From Bernardetiaceae bacterium (GTDB taxonomy: Bacteria; Bacteroidota; Bacteroidia; Cytophagales; Thermoflexibacteraceae): a stretch of 64,000 nt of DNA. The notes beneath the pieces were generated by a model that saw only the letters and a program-made list of their open reading frames with translations, had not been told where the DNA came from and ran no database searches. Both the position numbers and the translations under genes were made by a program. Positions 17,982 to 26,575 of this stretch are shown here, one piece after another; position 1 is the first letter of the stretch, and each line of letters begins with the position of its first letter. The stretch covers positions 177,659 through 241,658 of the forward strand of contig JANWVT010000004.1 of assembly GCA_025056255.1 (NCBI GenBank), read 5' to 3'.

Positions 17982-18011
17982 TCCGAAATCCCTCTAAAAC
18001 CTCATAAGGTA

Positions 18012-18425
18012 TTGAAAGTCAACGGCTTACCTAAACGAGAGCGGCTTAAAAGCAAAAAATTGATACAGGAGCTTTTCACCAAAGGCTCCTCTCTTTTTTT
18101 ATATCCTTTCAAGTTAATTTTTCTCATGCCGTCTGAGTCAGTCATTCGTACGCAGGTCTTCCCACAAATACTTATAACAGTATCGCGCAAAAATTTTAAG
18201 CGTGCTCACGACCGCAACTTAATCAAACGCCGTTGCCGCGAGATATACAGGTTGTATAAAGCCGAGTGGCTTGCCCGCAAAAAACAGTTGCCAGCTTATT
18301 TGGGCATTATATATGTTAGCAAAAAACACGAGCCTTTTGCACTGATGCAACAACAGTTGCAGGAACTACTGAATCGCTTGCCCGACTTGCCTACTGCCCC
18401 TGAGTTAGAGCCACCAGTAGAATAG
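18012..18425 (+). CDS. rnpA: Ribonuclease P protein component
   Basis: 137 residues; the protein subunit that binds RNase P RNA and helps trim pre-tRNA 5' ends. Family features: LPKRERLKSKKLIQELFTKG near the N-terminus and the RNR motif region KRAHDRNLIKRRCREIYR. The only start that fits is TTG at 18012, preceded by AAGGTA; the next in-frame ATG (18126) would remove the conserved N-terminus. It follows rpmH by 30 bases. The C-terminal PELEPPVE tail is acidic and probably disordered. Copy 2 of the R1 repeat begins ten bases after the stop. Confidence 0.93.
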   Translation: MKVNGLPKRERLKSKKLIQELFTKGSSLFLYPFKLIFLMPSESVIRTQVFPQILITVSRKNFKRAHDRNLIKRRCREIYRLYKAEWLARKKQLPAYLGIIYVSKKHEPFALMQQQLQELLNRLPDLPTAPELEPPVE

Positions 18426-18434
18426 CACGCTTTG

Positions 18435-18661
18435 GCTTTACAGGGGCAAACGTTAAAACCTCTCTCACTACTGAGACAGGATGGCAAGATAAACAGGATT
18501 TAGGATTTAGGAATGTTCCTGCTCTACACTCCAAATTTTTTGCTGTTGCATGTATTGCCACGCGCGGTCAGGATTGTTCACAAGGACGGGAACAAGGGCG
18601 AGTGTGCCTGCATGAATATAAATTTGGCAAAATGAACCTCACCAACACCTAAACAACTACC
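18435..18661 (-). repeat. Dispersed intergenic repeat R1, copy 2
   Basis: Inverted relative to copies 1 and 3. Read on the minus strand it starts GGTAGTTGTTTAGGTGTTGG, carries TTCATTTTGCCAAATTTATA, then TTGTTC...GAACAA arms (a potential small hairpin), GACCGCGCGTGGCAATACAT, a short AATCCT repeat tract, and ends AACGTTTGCCCCTGTAAAGC. It lacks the longer tandem tract of copies 3 and 4 and is the shortest complete copy. It fills most of the gap between rnpA and the thioesterase gene. Confidence 0.85.
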
Positions 18662-18853
18662 AAGGCTAAACCGTTTATTCAAATTTTTTTATCATTTTAC
18701 GATACTATTGTGCCCTGCCGCGTTTGTTAGTTGAGTGGTCATGCTGTTTGCTTTTTACAAAGCTGCAATGAGTTGCTGCTAATAAACAGCGAGCGGCTAA
18801 GAGAATTTACGCACTGTTCAACAGCCTATTTTCCAAACCCTCGCACCGCTGCT

Positions 18854-18861
18854 TATCTTTG
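18854..18861 (+). promoter_or_regulatory. Predicted -7 element TATCTTTG
   Basis: Exact TAnnTTTG match, 19 bases before the ATG at 18881. It supports that ATG over the upstream in-frame start at 18731. Confidence 0.55.
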
Positions 18862-18880
18862 CGGGAAACGTGATGGTACA

Positions 18881-19402
18881 ATGAATAAAAAGAAATTTGC
18901 CCGCGAGTCGGAAGTAGTCATGACCGAAATGGTACTTCCTAACGATACCAATACGCTCAACAACTTGATGGGGGGGCGTATGATGCATTTTATTGATATT
19001 GCTTCTGCTATTGCTGCACAAAAACACTCTAATCGTACGGTAGTAACGGCTTCGATGGATAGTGTTTCGTTTGAAAAACCCATTAAATTGGGCAATGTGT
19101 TAACTATTCGGGCAAAGGTTACGCGTGCGTTCAACTCATCTATGGAAGTATATGCCGAAGTGAGTGCAGAGGATATTCCTACTGGTACCAAGCAGATTAC
19201 CAACAAAGCGTTTAGCACTTTTGTAGCCGTTGACCAGTCGGGTAACCCTATTCAAGTACCTGAGCTTATTCCCGAAACAGCCGAAGAGCAACGACTCTAC
19301 CAAGGAGCATTGCGGCGCCGGCAGTTGCGCCTCATTTTAGCAGGTCGCATGAAGCCCGACGACGCCACCGAGCTCAAATCACTTTTTGTAGATAACGATT
19401 AG
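18881..19402 (+). CDS. Acyl-CoA thioesterase, hotdog fold
   Basis: 173 residues of the YciA/BACH-type hotdog family, which hydrolyses acyl-CoA to free acid and CoA. Diagnostic segments are NDTNTLNNLMGGRMMHFIDIA, with the catalytic-region Asn/Asp and Gly turn, then SFEKPIKLGNVLTIRA and SMEVYAEVSAED. The C-terminal 35 residues (RRRQLRLILAGRMKPDD) form a basic tail. The aldo/keto reductase gene begins seven bases after the stop, so the two are probably co-transcribed from the promoter at 18854. Confidence 0.88.
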   Translation: MNKKKFARESEVVMTEMVLPNDTNTLNNLMGGRMMHFIDIASAIAAQKHSNRTVVTASMDSVSFEKPIKLGNVLTIRAKVTRAFNSSMEVYAEVSAEDIPTGTKQITNKAFSTFVAVDQSGNPIQVPELIPETAEEQRLYQGALRRRQLRLILAGRMKPDDATELKSLFVDND

Positions 19403-19409
19403 CAGAAGT

Positions 19410-20402
19410 ATGCAATACGTTCGTTTCGGCAATACCGATTTGCAGATAAGCCGGGTTGGCTTCGGTGCATGGGCAATTGGCGGCGAGGCACAAGTAGGAG
19501 GCATTCCCATCGGTTGGGGACCTACCGATGACTCGGTTTCGATAAAAGCTTTGCACAAAGCCTTAGACTGTGGTATTACTTTTTACGATACCGCCGATTT
19601 TTACGGACTGGGGCACTCCGAAGAACTGATTGGCAAAACTTTTGGCAACCGCCCCGATGTAGCAATAGCTACCAAAGTAGGACAGCGACAAGGCGATAAC
19701 AATACTATCCAAATCGACTATACCCCAACCTATGTGCGCAAAGCCTGCGAACAAAGTTTGCGACGATTGCGGCGCGAGGCTATCGATTTTTACCAACTTC
19801 ACGTAGCCAGAGTAGTACATCTGGAAAGTGGCGAGTTAGAAGCCATATTACAAACCTTGCAACAAGAGGGCAAAATACGCTGGTACGGCATCTCGTTGCT
19901 TACCTTTGCCCCTGAGCCAGAAGCCGAATTCTGCTTGGAAAATCGATTTGGGCATGGCTTTCAGGTTGTTTACAATATTTTCAATCAACTTATCACCCCT
20001 TATCTGCAGCTAATGCAACAGGGTGGATATGGCGTTATTGCTCGGATGCCCCTGCAATTTGGGTTGCTAACTGGCAAGTTTGATGCAAACAGTTCTTTTT
20101 TACCTACCGACCACCGCAGTTTTCGCCTTAGCAAACCTGTTTTGCAAGAAGCAGCTAAGCTACTACAACCCTTATTGGAAATGGCACAGGCTTATGGAAT
20201 GAGCCTGACCGAATTGGCATTTAGTTTTGTGTTGTCCAACACCGCCATTAGCACGGTCATACCGGGCATCCGCACGCCGGAGCAAGCCATGCGCAATGCC
20301 AATATACCGCCCGCTCTCAGCGAAACCGACCGGAAATGGCTGGTGCAATTTTGGCAAGAAGACTGCCAACAACTGTTTTCACTTATGAAGCAGCAAGGAT
20401 AG
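19410..20402 (+). CDS. Aldo/keto reductase
   Basis: 330 residues, NAD(P)H-dependent oxidoreductase with a TIM barrel. The catalytic tetrad regions are visible: DTADFYG (Asp and Tyr), AIATKVG (Lys) and FYQLHV (His). STVIPGIRTPEQAMRNA near the C-terminus is the cofactor phosphate-binding region. It belongs to the general YajO/Tas-like group; the substrate is not predictable. Its last 20 bases overlap the end of the convergent acyltransferase gene. Confidence 0.9.
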   Translation: MQYVRFGNTDLQISRVGFGAWAIGGEAQVGGIPIGWGPTDDSVSIKALHKALDCGITFYDTADFYGLGHSEELIGKTFGNRPDVAIATKVGQRQGDNNTIQIDYTPTYVRKACEQSLRRLRREAIDFYQLHVARVVHLESGELEAILQTLQQEGKIRWYGISLLTFAPEPEAEFCLENRFGHGFQVVYNIFNQLITPYLQLMQQGGYGVIARMPLQFGLLTGKFDANSSFLPTDHRSFRLSKPVLQEAAKLLQPLLEMAQAYGMSLTELAFSFVLSNTAISTVIPGIRTPEQAMRNANIPPALSETDRKWLVQFWQEDCQQLFSLMKQQG

Positions 20403-21711
20403 TGTTTTTGGCTGCTTCTAACAGATTAACAATCTGCTGGCGCTGTTCGCACAAGCTTTGCCATGTAGCAGGCGCATGGCGGTACAGGCGCAAAACGCGT
20501 TGCTGTTGGAGTAAAAAGTGCACAAAACGGTAGTAGTGAAAAGCAAAATACCCCGACAAGGGCAGGCTGAGCAAATACAACAACAGTTGCCACCAAACGG
20601 CACTTATCCAACTTACAAACAGATAGGCATAAAGTAGGTAAAAAAAACCGAATGTAAAAATAGCAAACAACAGATTGAGCGGCGCGCGATAAACAGTTTC
20701 TTGGGTGAGGCGAATAGCCAACCAACCGGGGATGCGGTAGGGCAGCAAGTTGTGCAACTCGCTGTATAAATATAACGGAAAGCCTATTATCACTACCAAC
20801 CACTGGTACCAATTGACCGAATGAAGACCAAAACTGTTAAATGCCTTATCTGAAATTTGCAACTGTTTGAGCTGGCGCAAGTAGTTGGTAAGCAGATGTT
20901 TCAAACGTGCTACCTCTTGAGGCATCACTTGCGAAAAGTAGGCAACCCCTTCTGCAATGCGGCGCGAGACAGCAAAGACTGAGTCGGTATAGGGCAAATC
21001 CAAAGAGAGCTCTTTTTTAAGCTGGTAGCCGTATACTTCCTCGATATAACGCGTTAGTTGGTCAGCCTCTGGATTGGGAGTAATAACCAGTAGCGGGCGC
21101 AGTGTGGCAGCGATAGCATCGGTAAGAGCTTGCACACTATTAGGATGTTGTACAAAACTACGTGCAGAAATAGGCGGCGCATAGCTTACTTTCAGCAAAC
21201 TCTGAAACCGACGCGGATTGGTGTAATTGATACCTGCACAAACAATTTGAACATCTTTTTCAGGGGGCAGATGCGCTAATGCCCCTAGTGCAATCCGCGC
21301 TGTTCCAGTTTTCAAGGGGCGTAGCTCGCGTCGGTCTTCGCTGCTGCCTTCTGGGAAAATCAGTAGAGCGCCTCCTTTGGCAAGGAGCTCAAAACAGGCT
21401 GCAAAAGTTTGTTCGTTCTTAAGGGCTGCTTGGGAACTATCTTTTTGCCGATAAATAGGAATCATAAATAATTGCCGAAGCAACCACTTGACCAACTGAG
21501 AGGTAAAAACGCTGCCATTGGTTAGGAAATATACCGGGCGCTGCAACCACACTGCTACCACAATAGGGTCTAAAAATGTACTGGGGTGATTGGCGGCTAT
21601 GATTAAAGCGCCTTTTGGGGGTACATTTTCAAGCCCATTAAGGCTAATGCGTCCAAAAAAAGCGCGTAGAGCTATCAGCAATATGAGGCGAAGCAATTGA
21701 TAAAGTAGCAT
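20383..21711 (-). CDS. Membrane phospholipid acyltransferase, PlsC-like
   Basis: 442 residues. The acyltransferase domain occupies the first 210: NHPSTFLDP (residues 42-50) and FPEGSSEDRRELRPLKTG. The catalytic motif is H-X5-D, one residue longer than the classical H-X4-D; I recall this variant from similar Bacteroidota proteins. The C-terminal half has four or five membrane segments (about 305-420). It probably transfers acyl chains to glycerol phosphate or lysophosphatidate. It lies ten bases behind the metallopeptidase gene on the same strand. Confidence 0.82.
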   Translation of the reverse strand: MLLYQLLRLILLIALRAFFGRISLNGLENVPPKGALIIAANHPSTFLDPIVVAVWLQRPVYFLTNGSVFTSQLVKWLLRQLFMIPIYRQKDSSQAALKNEQTFAACFELLAKGGALLIFPEGSSEDRRELRPLKTGTARIALGALAHLPPEKDVQIVCAGINYTNPRRFQSLLKVSYAPPISARSFVQHPNSVQALTDAIAATLRPLLVITPNPEADQLTRYIEEVYGYQLKKELSLDLPYTDSVFAVSRRIAEGVAYFSQVMPQEVARLKHLLTNYLRQLKQLQISDKAFNSFGLHSVNWYQWLVVIIGFPLYLYSELHNLLPYRIPGWLAIRLTQETVYRAPLNLLFAIFTFGFFYLLYAYLFVSWISAVWWQLLLYLLSLPLSGYFAFHYYRFVHFLLQQQRVLRLYRHAPATWQSLCEQRQQIVNLLEAAKNTILAAS

Positions 21712-21721
21712 AATAGAGTAA

Positions 21722-24274
21722 TTATTCTACTATCACGCGCTTTGTCAGTATGTTGCCGTCTATGTTGAACACAACCAAGTAAATACCGGCAGCACATTTA
21801 CCTAAGTCTAGTTCATGGAAAAAGCGTAAACTATTGGTCTGTACAGATTCGCTGAATATTTCACGCCCCAGTAAATCTGTTACGTTAATTTGCAACCTAT
21901 CGACGCGTTTGAGCAATGAGCCAAAAATAGCCAATTTGCCATTGGCAGCAGGATTGGGAGCAATTCGGATATCTTCTCGACTTGCCAAATAGTCTTCTAT
22001 GCCTACTGCATCTGCTTGAATTTGCAAGTTATCAATTGCCCAGCCCCAACCATGTACCGACTCGTCGGCAAACAAGCGGAAACGAAAAACAACTTGGTCG
22101 CCGGGTTGAAAAGTGCGCAAGATGTCAATACTGCGCGGGCGAAACAAAGCAGGCGTACCCACGGTAGTGGAGTTGGGGTTATTAGGGGAGATGCCGCGAT
22201 TAAATGCGTTGAGCCATTCGTTTTTATCGCTCGAGTCGTAGCCATTTAGCAGGCGTGTCCAAGTTTTGCCTCCGTCTTTTGACCCCTCTACAATCACGTA
22301 ATCCCAAAATGTAATTTGCCCAAATACCGAGCCGGGTTCACCGGGTTCTACCAGTACAATTTCATCGAAGCGCATGGTTGAGTTTTGTTGCCGAATAGTG
22401 ATAGGGAAGCGCATTTGATAGATATAGTCGCTTTCGTTGTTGATGCCGGAGCCATCTTTGTAAGGGTGGTCGGAGTGGATAGCACCGTTTTCAAAACCCG
22501 CTGGTGTAGCTATTCGAAAGTCTGTTCCAATAAAATCTTCGCTGCCTCCTTGGTTAAAGTCGTTGGTGTAGCTGTCGCGAGCAGGCAAGAGCCCTTCGGC
22601 ACGCACCTGATGAAAACCACTGGCAGGATTGCTTGCCTGATTGCGGCGGCTGCTGACGTCTCGCGCAACAATTCGATAGCTCAGCGTAGTGCCTTCTGCA
22701 ATGCGCCCTTGTGGAAAGCGGAGCAAGGTAGCAAAATTATTAGGCTGTACTTCTACCATGCCTGCCGTTGTTACAGATTCGTTGTTAAGCCGGTACTCTA
22801 CATAAGCCGTATCTACTCCTAAACGGTCTGTAATATTGGCAGAAATAATAAGCTCTGTGGTATTGGGTTGTAAAATGGAAAGAGGTGTATGATTAATAAC
22901 AGGGGGGTCGTTGTCAGTAGCAATGGTGAAAGCATAAGTAATACGCGGTGCCACGCCTGCAGGCCACAGAATTTGTACGTTTTGTCGGGTATTTTCAGCC
23001 ATTAAATAGTAGTTAATGGTGACCTCTCGATTGGGTGCTGGAATTTGTCCTTCGTACACATTACCGCTAACACGGCGCATGATAGCTGTTTGCTGTGTAG
23101 CAAACCGGTCTAAGGAATAGATAATGCGCACCTCGTAGTCGGCAAAATTGAGGGTAGTATCGCTTAGCAAGGTAGCTTGCAAGGTAAAAGGGCGGTCGGC
23201 AACATCGGTGTTGCGCAAGGGCGTGTGCTGCAGGCGGGTGTTTCGCCAACCTATTTGGTCAAAAATAGCTAAGGTTACCGGACCGGGGTCGTGGATGGCT
23301 TCGCCATTACCAATAGAAGAAATCATGAGTTGGTTACTGGTACCGTCGTAGGTTCGGTCATCTAAGTGGGAAATACTCGAACCCTGCTGCCAAGGAGTAG
23401 GCGCAAAAAGTGGTGCTGGCACGCCTAAGTTGGCACGTCGAACGGGTGCCCCTTGAAAAACGACTTGTCCACTGGTTAGTTCGCGCCCCAGTGCAGCCGA
23501 GTTATTGCGAAACAGGGTAGAGTCCAGTAACGACTCGCCACGGGCATTTTCTACGAAAAGGTCATACACAAAGGGGAAGCCACTCTCGCCCCATCTTCCG
23601 AAGTTGCGCCCGCTCTCAAACTGAAAACTGCTTACAAAGCCTAATCCATGACCAATTTCATGCAATACTACGCTGGTCAAATCCCACTTGTCGCGCGGCG
23701 GGTTAGCATCTGTTCCAAAATACCAGTTGTTGTTGTTGCTGTTGAAATTGGCAATAATATCGGCATCTTCTCCATTGAGCTCTTGCCCAAGCAGTTTTTC
23801 GGCAAGTGCTACCGGATACCAAACTGGAAAACGTGGCAGAAAGGGTGAACGATAAAACCCATTGCTAGTAGCACTGCCTAACACATTGGCACGATTGTTA
23901 GGTTCCCAAATAGCACGAATGCGAATAGGAACAGGAGAGCTAATTAGCCGCGACCAAATGTCTACTGCTCGCTGAAAAGCAGCCTGCGCTTCCGGAGAAA
24001 AACCTTGGTATTGCACAATGAAGCGCGCATTTTCTGTTTCTTCCACTCTGCCCGATTGGCGTGCTTCTACCCATTTCAAGTAGGCTTCGGGTGGTGGAAT
24101 GTTTTTGCGAATGTGATTAGTAGTAGGAGGACACACCACTGGCATCCCTTCTTTTCTATATTCTATCTGCAAACGTTGGTGAACAGATGACTGTGCTATT
24201 GCTGTTTTCACCATTGCAGCACTTGCCAACCAAAGCACATATAGTAGAACTCGTTTCAGCATGTTTTTAAGCAT
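21722..24274 (-). CDS. Secreted zinc metallopeptidase with type IX sorting domain
   Basis: 850 residues. A signal peptide (about 1-28) precedes a metallopeptidase domain with HEIGHGLGFVSSF (H205, E206, H209). The third metzincin His expected at HExxHxxGxxH is absent, replaced by Ser, so the third ligand must lie elsewhere. Residues about 350-560 form Ig-like domains, and 570-760 a jelly-roll-like region. Residues 766-850 form a type A T9SS C-terminal domain (IAPNPAANGKL... YLVVFNIDGNILTKRVIVE). It should be exported by Sec, then T9SS, and is a plausible PorU client. A second ATG at 24262 is possible. It follows the peroxidase gene by 29 bases. Confidence 0.85.
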   Translation of the reverse strand: MLKNMLKRVLLYVLWLASAAMVKTAIAQSSVHQRLQIEYRKEGMPVVCPPTTNHIRKNIPPPEAYLKWVEARQSGRVEETENARFIVQYQGFSPEAQAAFQRAVDIWSRLISSPVPIRIRAIWEPNNRANVLGSATSNGFYRSPFLPRFPVWYPVALAEKLLGQELNGEDADIIANFNSNNNNWYFGTDANPPRDKWDLTSVVLHEIGHGLGFVSSFQFESGRNFGRWGESGFPFVYDLFVENARGESLLDSTLFRNNSAALGRELTSGQVVFQGAPVRRANLGVPAPLFAPTPWQQGSSISHLDDRTYDGTSNQLMISSIGNGEAIHDPGPVTLAIFDQIGWRNTRLQHTPLRNTDVADRPFTLQATLLSDTTLNFADYEVRIIYSLDRFATQQTAIMRRVSGNVYEGQIPAPNREVTINYYLMAENTRQNVQILWPAGVAPRITYAFTIATDNDPPVINHTPLSILQPNTTELIISANITDRLGVDTAYVEYRLNNESVTTAGMVEVQPNNFATLLRFPQGRIAEGTTLSYRIVARDVSSRRNQASNPASGFHQVRAEGLLPARDSYTNDFNQGGSEDFIGTDFRIATPAGFENGAIHSDHPYKDGSGINNESDYIYQMRFPITIRQQNSTMRFDEIVLVEPGEPGSVFGQITFWDYVIVEGSKDGGKTWTRLLNGYDSSDKNEWLNAFNRGISPNNPNSTTVGTPALFRPRSIDILRTFQPGDQVVFRFRLFADESVHGWGWAIDNLQIQADAVGIEDYLASREDIRIAPNPAANGKLAIFGSLLKRVDRLQINVTDLLGREIFSESVQTNSLRFFHELDLGKCAAGIYLVVFNIDGNILTKRVIVE

Positions 24275-24303
24275 TAGTTGAGTTGGAACAGCATGTAATT
24301 TAA

Positions 24304-25347
24304 TTATTTCCTGTAAAATTTGGGAGTGTTTGCAGTGTGTTGAAAAAAGCTACTGTCGGTTAAAGTATGCAGGAAGGCTATCAGGGCATTGGTGTTGGCA
24401 GTGCGAAAGCGCACATCGGGCAGCTGATGAGCCACTCTGGCTGAGTCGGGCAAAGTGCGATAGTGATTGATAACGGCTGCTATATCGGGCAAACTGCCAT
24501 TGTGCATGTAAGGAGCTGTTACCATTATGTTGCGCAAAGTTGGGGTTTTGTATTTGCCAAAATCAGCAGGTTGCAAGCTAATCCGCTGCCTACCCAGTAA
24601 AATGCCTGCGCTATCTATGAGACTGGGTAGCGGCAAACCGTTGCGATGAAATTTCCCGTCGGTAAAAAGCGGTGGAGTGTGGCAACGGGCGCAGTGTTGC
24701 TGAAAAATTTTCCACCCTTCCAGTTCGAGGCTGTTAAACTGCTCTAAACCTCGCTGTACGCGGTCGTAGCGGCTGTTGGCAAATATCAGGGTGCGCTGAT
24801 ACTGTGCTAATGCGCGACTGATAAGTGCAGCTGTAATGGAGTCGGTGCCAAAGGCTGCCCGAAAAGCTTGGCGATACTCGGGAATAGCCTGTAACTTAGC
24901 AACTAATGCTGGCAAGTCTGCTGCCATTTCATCGGGATGCCGAAGCGGCGAGAAAGTCAACGACTCTAAATTGCGCACACCTCCATCCCAAAAAAGATGC
25001 TCTGACCAAGCTAAGTTAATAAGTGCTGGTGCATGGCGCATCAGAGGTTTGCCCGAAACGCCCCGAGTAGTCAGTGCAGCTGTATCGGCAAATGATTTTT
25101 CAACTTGGTGGCAACTTACACAAGCCAGTTGCTTATTGGCTGAAAGCCGTTTGTCGAAAAACAACATTTTGCCTAGTGCTACTCCCTCTACTGTTGCCCG
25201 ATTATGTGCGGGTTGCGGCACTGTATCACCCAAAGGGAGCGGCATATCAAATGGATAAGGGTGCGGTTGGTGTGCAGCATAATAGCAAGCCCCTAACCCA
25301 GCTAGCCAACTTACTAACAGGAACCTGTACGCCAATTTGCTACGCAT
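24304..25347 (-). CDS. Dihaem cytochrome c peroxidase / MauG family lipoprotein
   Basis: 347 residues with two CxxCH haem-binding sites: CVSCH (residues 76-80) and CARCH (about 216-220). The surrounding family motifs are LGKMLFFDKRLSANKQLACVSCH, HRNGLP, TPTLRNIMVTAPYMHNGSL and FLHTLTD. The N-terminus is a signal with a possible lipobox (GLGAC, Cys21), suggesting a periplasmic or membrane-anchored lipoprotein. Such proteins reduce hydrogen peroxide or oxidise substrates. It is divergent from rsmA with a 78-base gap, and it heads a same-strand run with the metallopeptidase and acyltransferase. Confidence 0.88.
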   Translation of the reverse strand: MRSKLAYRFLLVSWLAGLGACYYAAHQPHPYPFDMPLPLGDTVPQPAHNRATVEGVALGKMLFFDKRLSANKQLACVSCHQVEKSFADTAALTTRGVSGKPLMRHAPALINLAWSEHLFWDGGVRNLESLTFSPLRHPDEMAADLPALVAKLQAIPEYRQAFRAAFGTDSITAALISRALAQYQRTLIFANSRYDRVQRGLEQFNSLELEGWKIFQQHCARCHTPPLFTDGKFHRNGLPLPSLIDSAGILLGRQRISLQPADFGKYKTPTLRNIMVTAPYMHNGSLPDIAAVINHYRTLPDSARVAHQLPDVRFRTANTNALIAFLHTLTDSSFFQHTANTPKFYRK

Positions 25348-25413
25348 TTCTACACTTCAGATTGAATACTAAAATTACAACCTCCAATTGCGCATCGGCG
25401 TTCACGCTTTGTG

Positions 25414-25421
25414 TACCTTTG
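25414..25421 (+). promoter_or_regulatory. Predicted rsmA -7 element TACCTTTG
   Basis: Exact TAnnTTTG match with TTG at 25388-25390 as a possible -33 element (23-base spacing). It ends four bases before the first ATG (25426) and seven before the second (25429), so the mRNA is predicted to be leaderless or nearly so. Confidence 0.55.
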
Positions 25422-25425
25422 TTCT

Positions 25426-26202
25426 ATGATGGAGCAAGTAAAACCTAAAAAACATTTAGGACAACATTTTCTTAAAGATTTGCAGATTGCAGCACGCATT
25501 GCCAGCTTGCTCTCTGGGCACGGCGGCTATCGAAAAGTGTTAGAAATAGGGGCGGGTATGGGCGTATTGACTCAGTTTTTGGCAAGTAGTGCGGCGTATC
25601 AGCTACACATAGCAGAAATAGACCCAGATTCGATTGCCTATTTGCAAAAAATGAGCTACGTGCCTGCTGAGCGCTTGCATCATGTTGATTTTTTGGACAT
25701 GCATCTCGATGAAATTGCCAAAGGCGAACCGCTCGCTCTTATAGGCAACCTGCCCTACAACATTTCTTCGCAAATCTTTTTCAAGCTGTTGGAAAACAGG
25801 CACTTCATTTCTGAAATGGTTTGCATGATTCAGAAAGAGGTAGCAATGCGTATTGCCGCTAAACCCGGCGGGAAGGAATACGGCATCCTAAGTGTACTGT
25901 TACAGGCTTTTTACGACATACAATATGCGTTTACTGTTCACGAACACGTATTTCAGCCCCCGCCCAAGGTGAAGTCGGCAGTGATTACACTACGCCGCAA
26001 TGCTGTTGAAAAACTCAGCTGCAATGAAGCGCAATTTTTTACAGTTGTAAAAACAGCATTCAATCAACGGCGGAAAACGCTGCGCAACGCACTAAAACCA
26101 TTGGGCATTCCTGTTGCTATTGCTGGGCATCCATTGTTAGCAAAGCGTGCCGAACAGCTTGGCGTAGCAGAATTTGTAGCACTAACGCAAATGTTGCAAT
26201 AG
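25426..26202 (+). CDS. rsmA: 16S rRNA dimethyladenosine transferase RsmA/KsgA
   Basis: 258 residues (257 if the second ATG is used). It dimethylates A1518 and A1519 of 16S rRNA using S-adenosylmethionine. Signature motifs: PKKHLGQHFL, VLEIGAGMGVLT (SAM-binding motif I), IGNLPYNISSQIFFKLL (motif IV, NLPY) and FQPPPKVKSAV. The C-terminal helical domain (FNQRRKTLRNAL) is typical. It is convergent with the Rieske gene (16 bases between stops). Confidence 0.95.
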   Translation: MMEQVKPKKHLGQHFLKDLQIAARIASLLSGHGGYRKVLEIGAGMGVLTQFLASSAAYQLHIAEIDPDSIAYLQKMSYVPAERLHHVDFLDMHLDEIAKGEPLALIGNLPYNISSQIFFKLLENRHFISEMVCMIQKEVAMRIAAKPGGKEYGILSVLLQAFYDIQYAFTVHEHVFQPPPKVKSAVITLRRNAVEKLSCNEAQFFTVVKTAFNQRRKTLRNALKPLGIPVAIAGHPLLAKRAEQLGVAEFVALTQMLQ

Positions 26203-26218
26203 GCTACTAACTGCTAAC

Positions 26219-26542
26219 TTACAGCTCAATTTCAATGCCTTTTTCCGAAACGTGAATTGGGTAGGTTTTCAATGCTGGGCAGTCGTTCCCAGATAGGTCT
26301 TCGCCAGTTTTAAGTGAAAAAGTATAGCCATGCCAAGGGCATTGAATTTTGCACTCGGGTAATACCTTGCCCTTGTGCATAGAGGCTCGTTGATGAGTAC
26401 ACTCATTACTAACTGCAAAAAAACCTTCGGGTGTATGCGCCAAACAAATTTCTAACTTGCCTGCTCGGATAAGAGCAGTTTGAAAAAGCGGCACCCGTTC
26501 TTTGGCTGCCGCTTGGGAGGGAAACAGCAGGTATTTTGCCAC
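26219..26542 (-). CDS. Rieske-type [2Fe-2S] ferredoxin-like protein
   Basis: 107 residues with both Rieske cluster motifs: C48-T-H50 and C68-P-W-H71, in CTHQRASMHKG and CKIQCPWHGYTFSLKTG. It resembles NirD and the small ferredoxin subunits of oxygenase systems. No signal peptide is seen, so it is cytoplasmic. It follows gltB by 33 bases on the same strand, so it may be co-transcribed and could deliver electrons to an unlinked partner; no oxygenase or reductase gene is nearby. Confidence 0.88.
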   Translation of the reverse strand: MAKYLLFPSQAAAKERVPLFQTALIRAGKLEICLAHTPEGFFAVSNECTHQRASMHKGKVLPECKIQCPWHGYTFSLKTGEDLSGNDCPALKTYPIHVSEKGIEIEL

Positions 26543-26575
26543 AGTGTTCTTTTTCCCGAAATTAGGCTATTTGCA

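Noticed and set aside
22385..22822. A 145-codon plus-strand frame inside the metallopeptidase gene
   Set aside because: Antisense to a clearly coding region, with no promoter or conserved motif.
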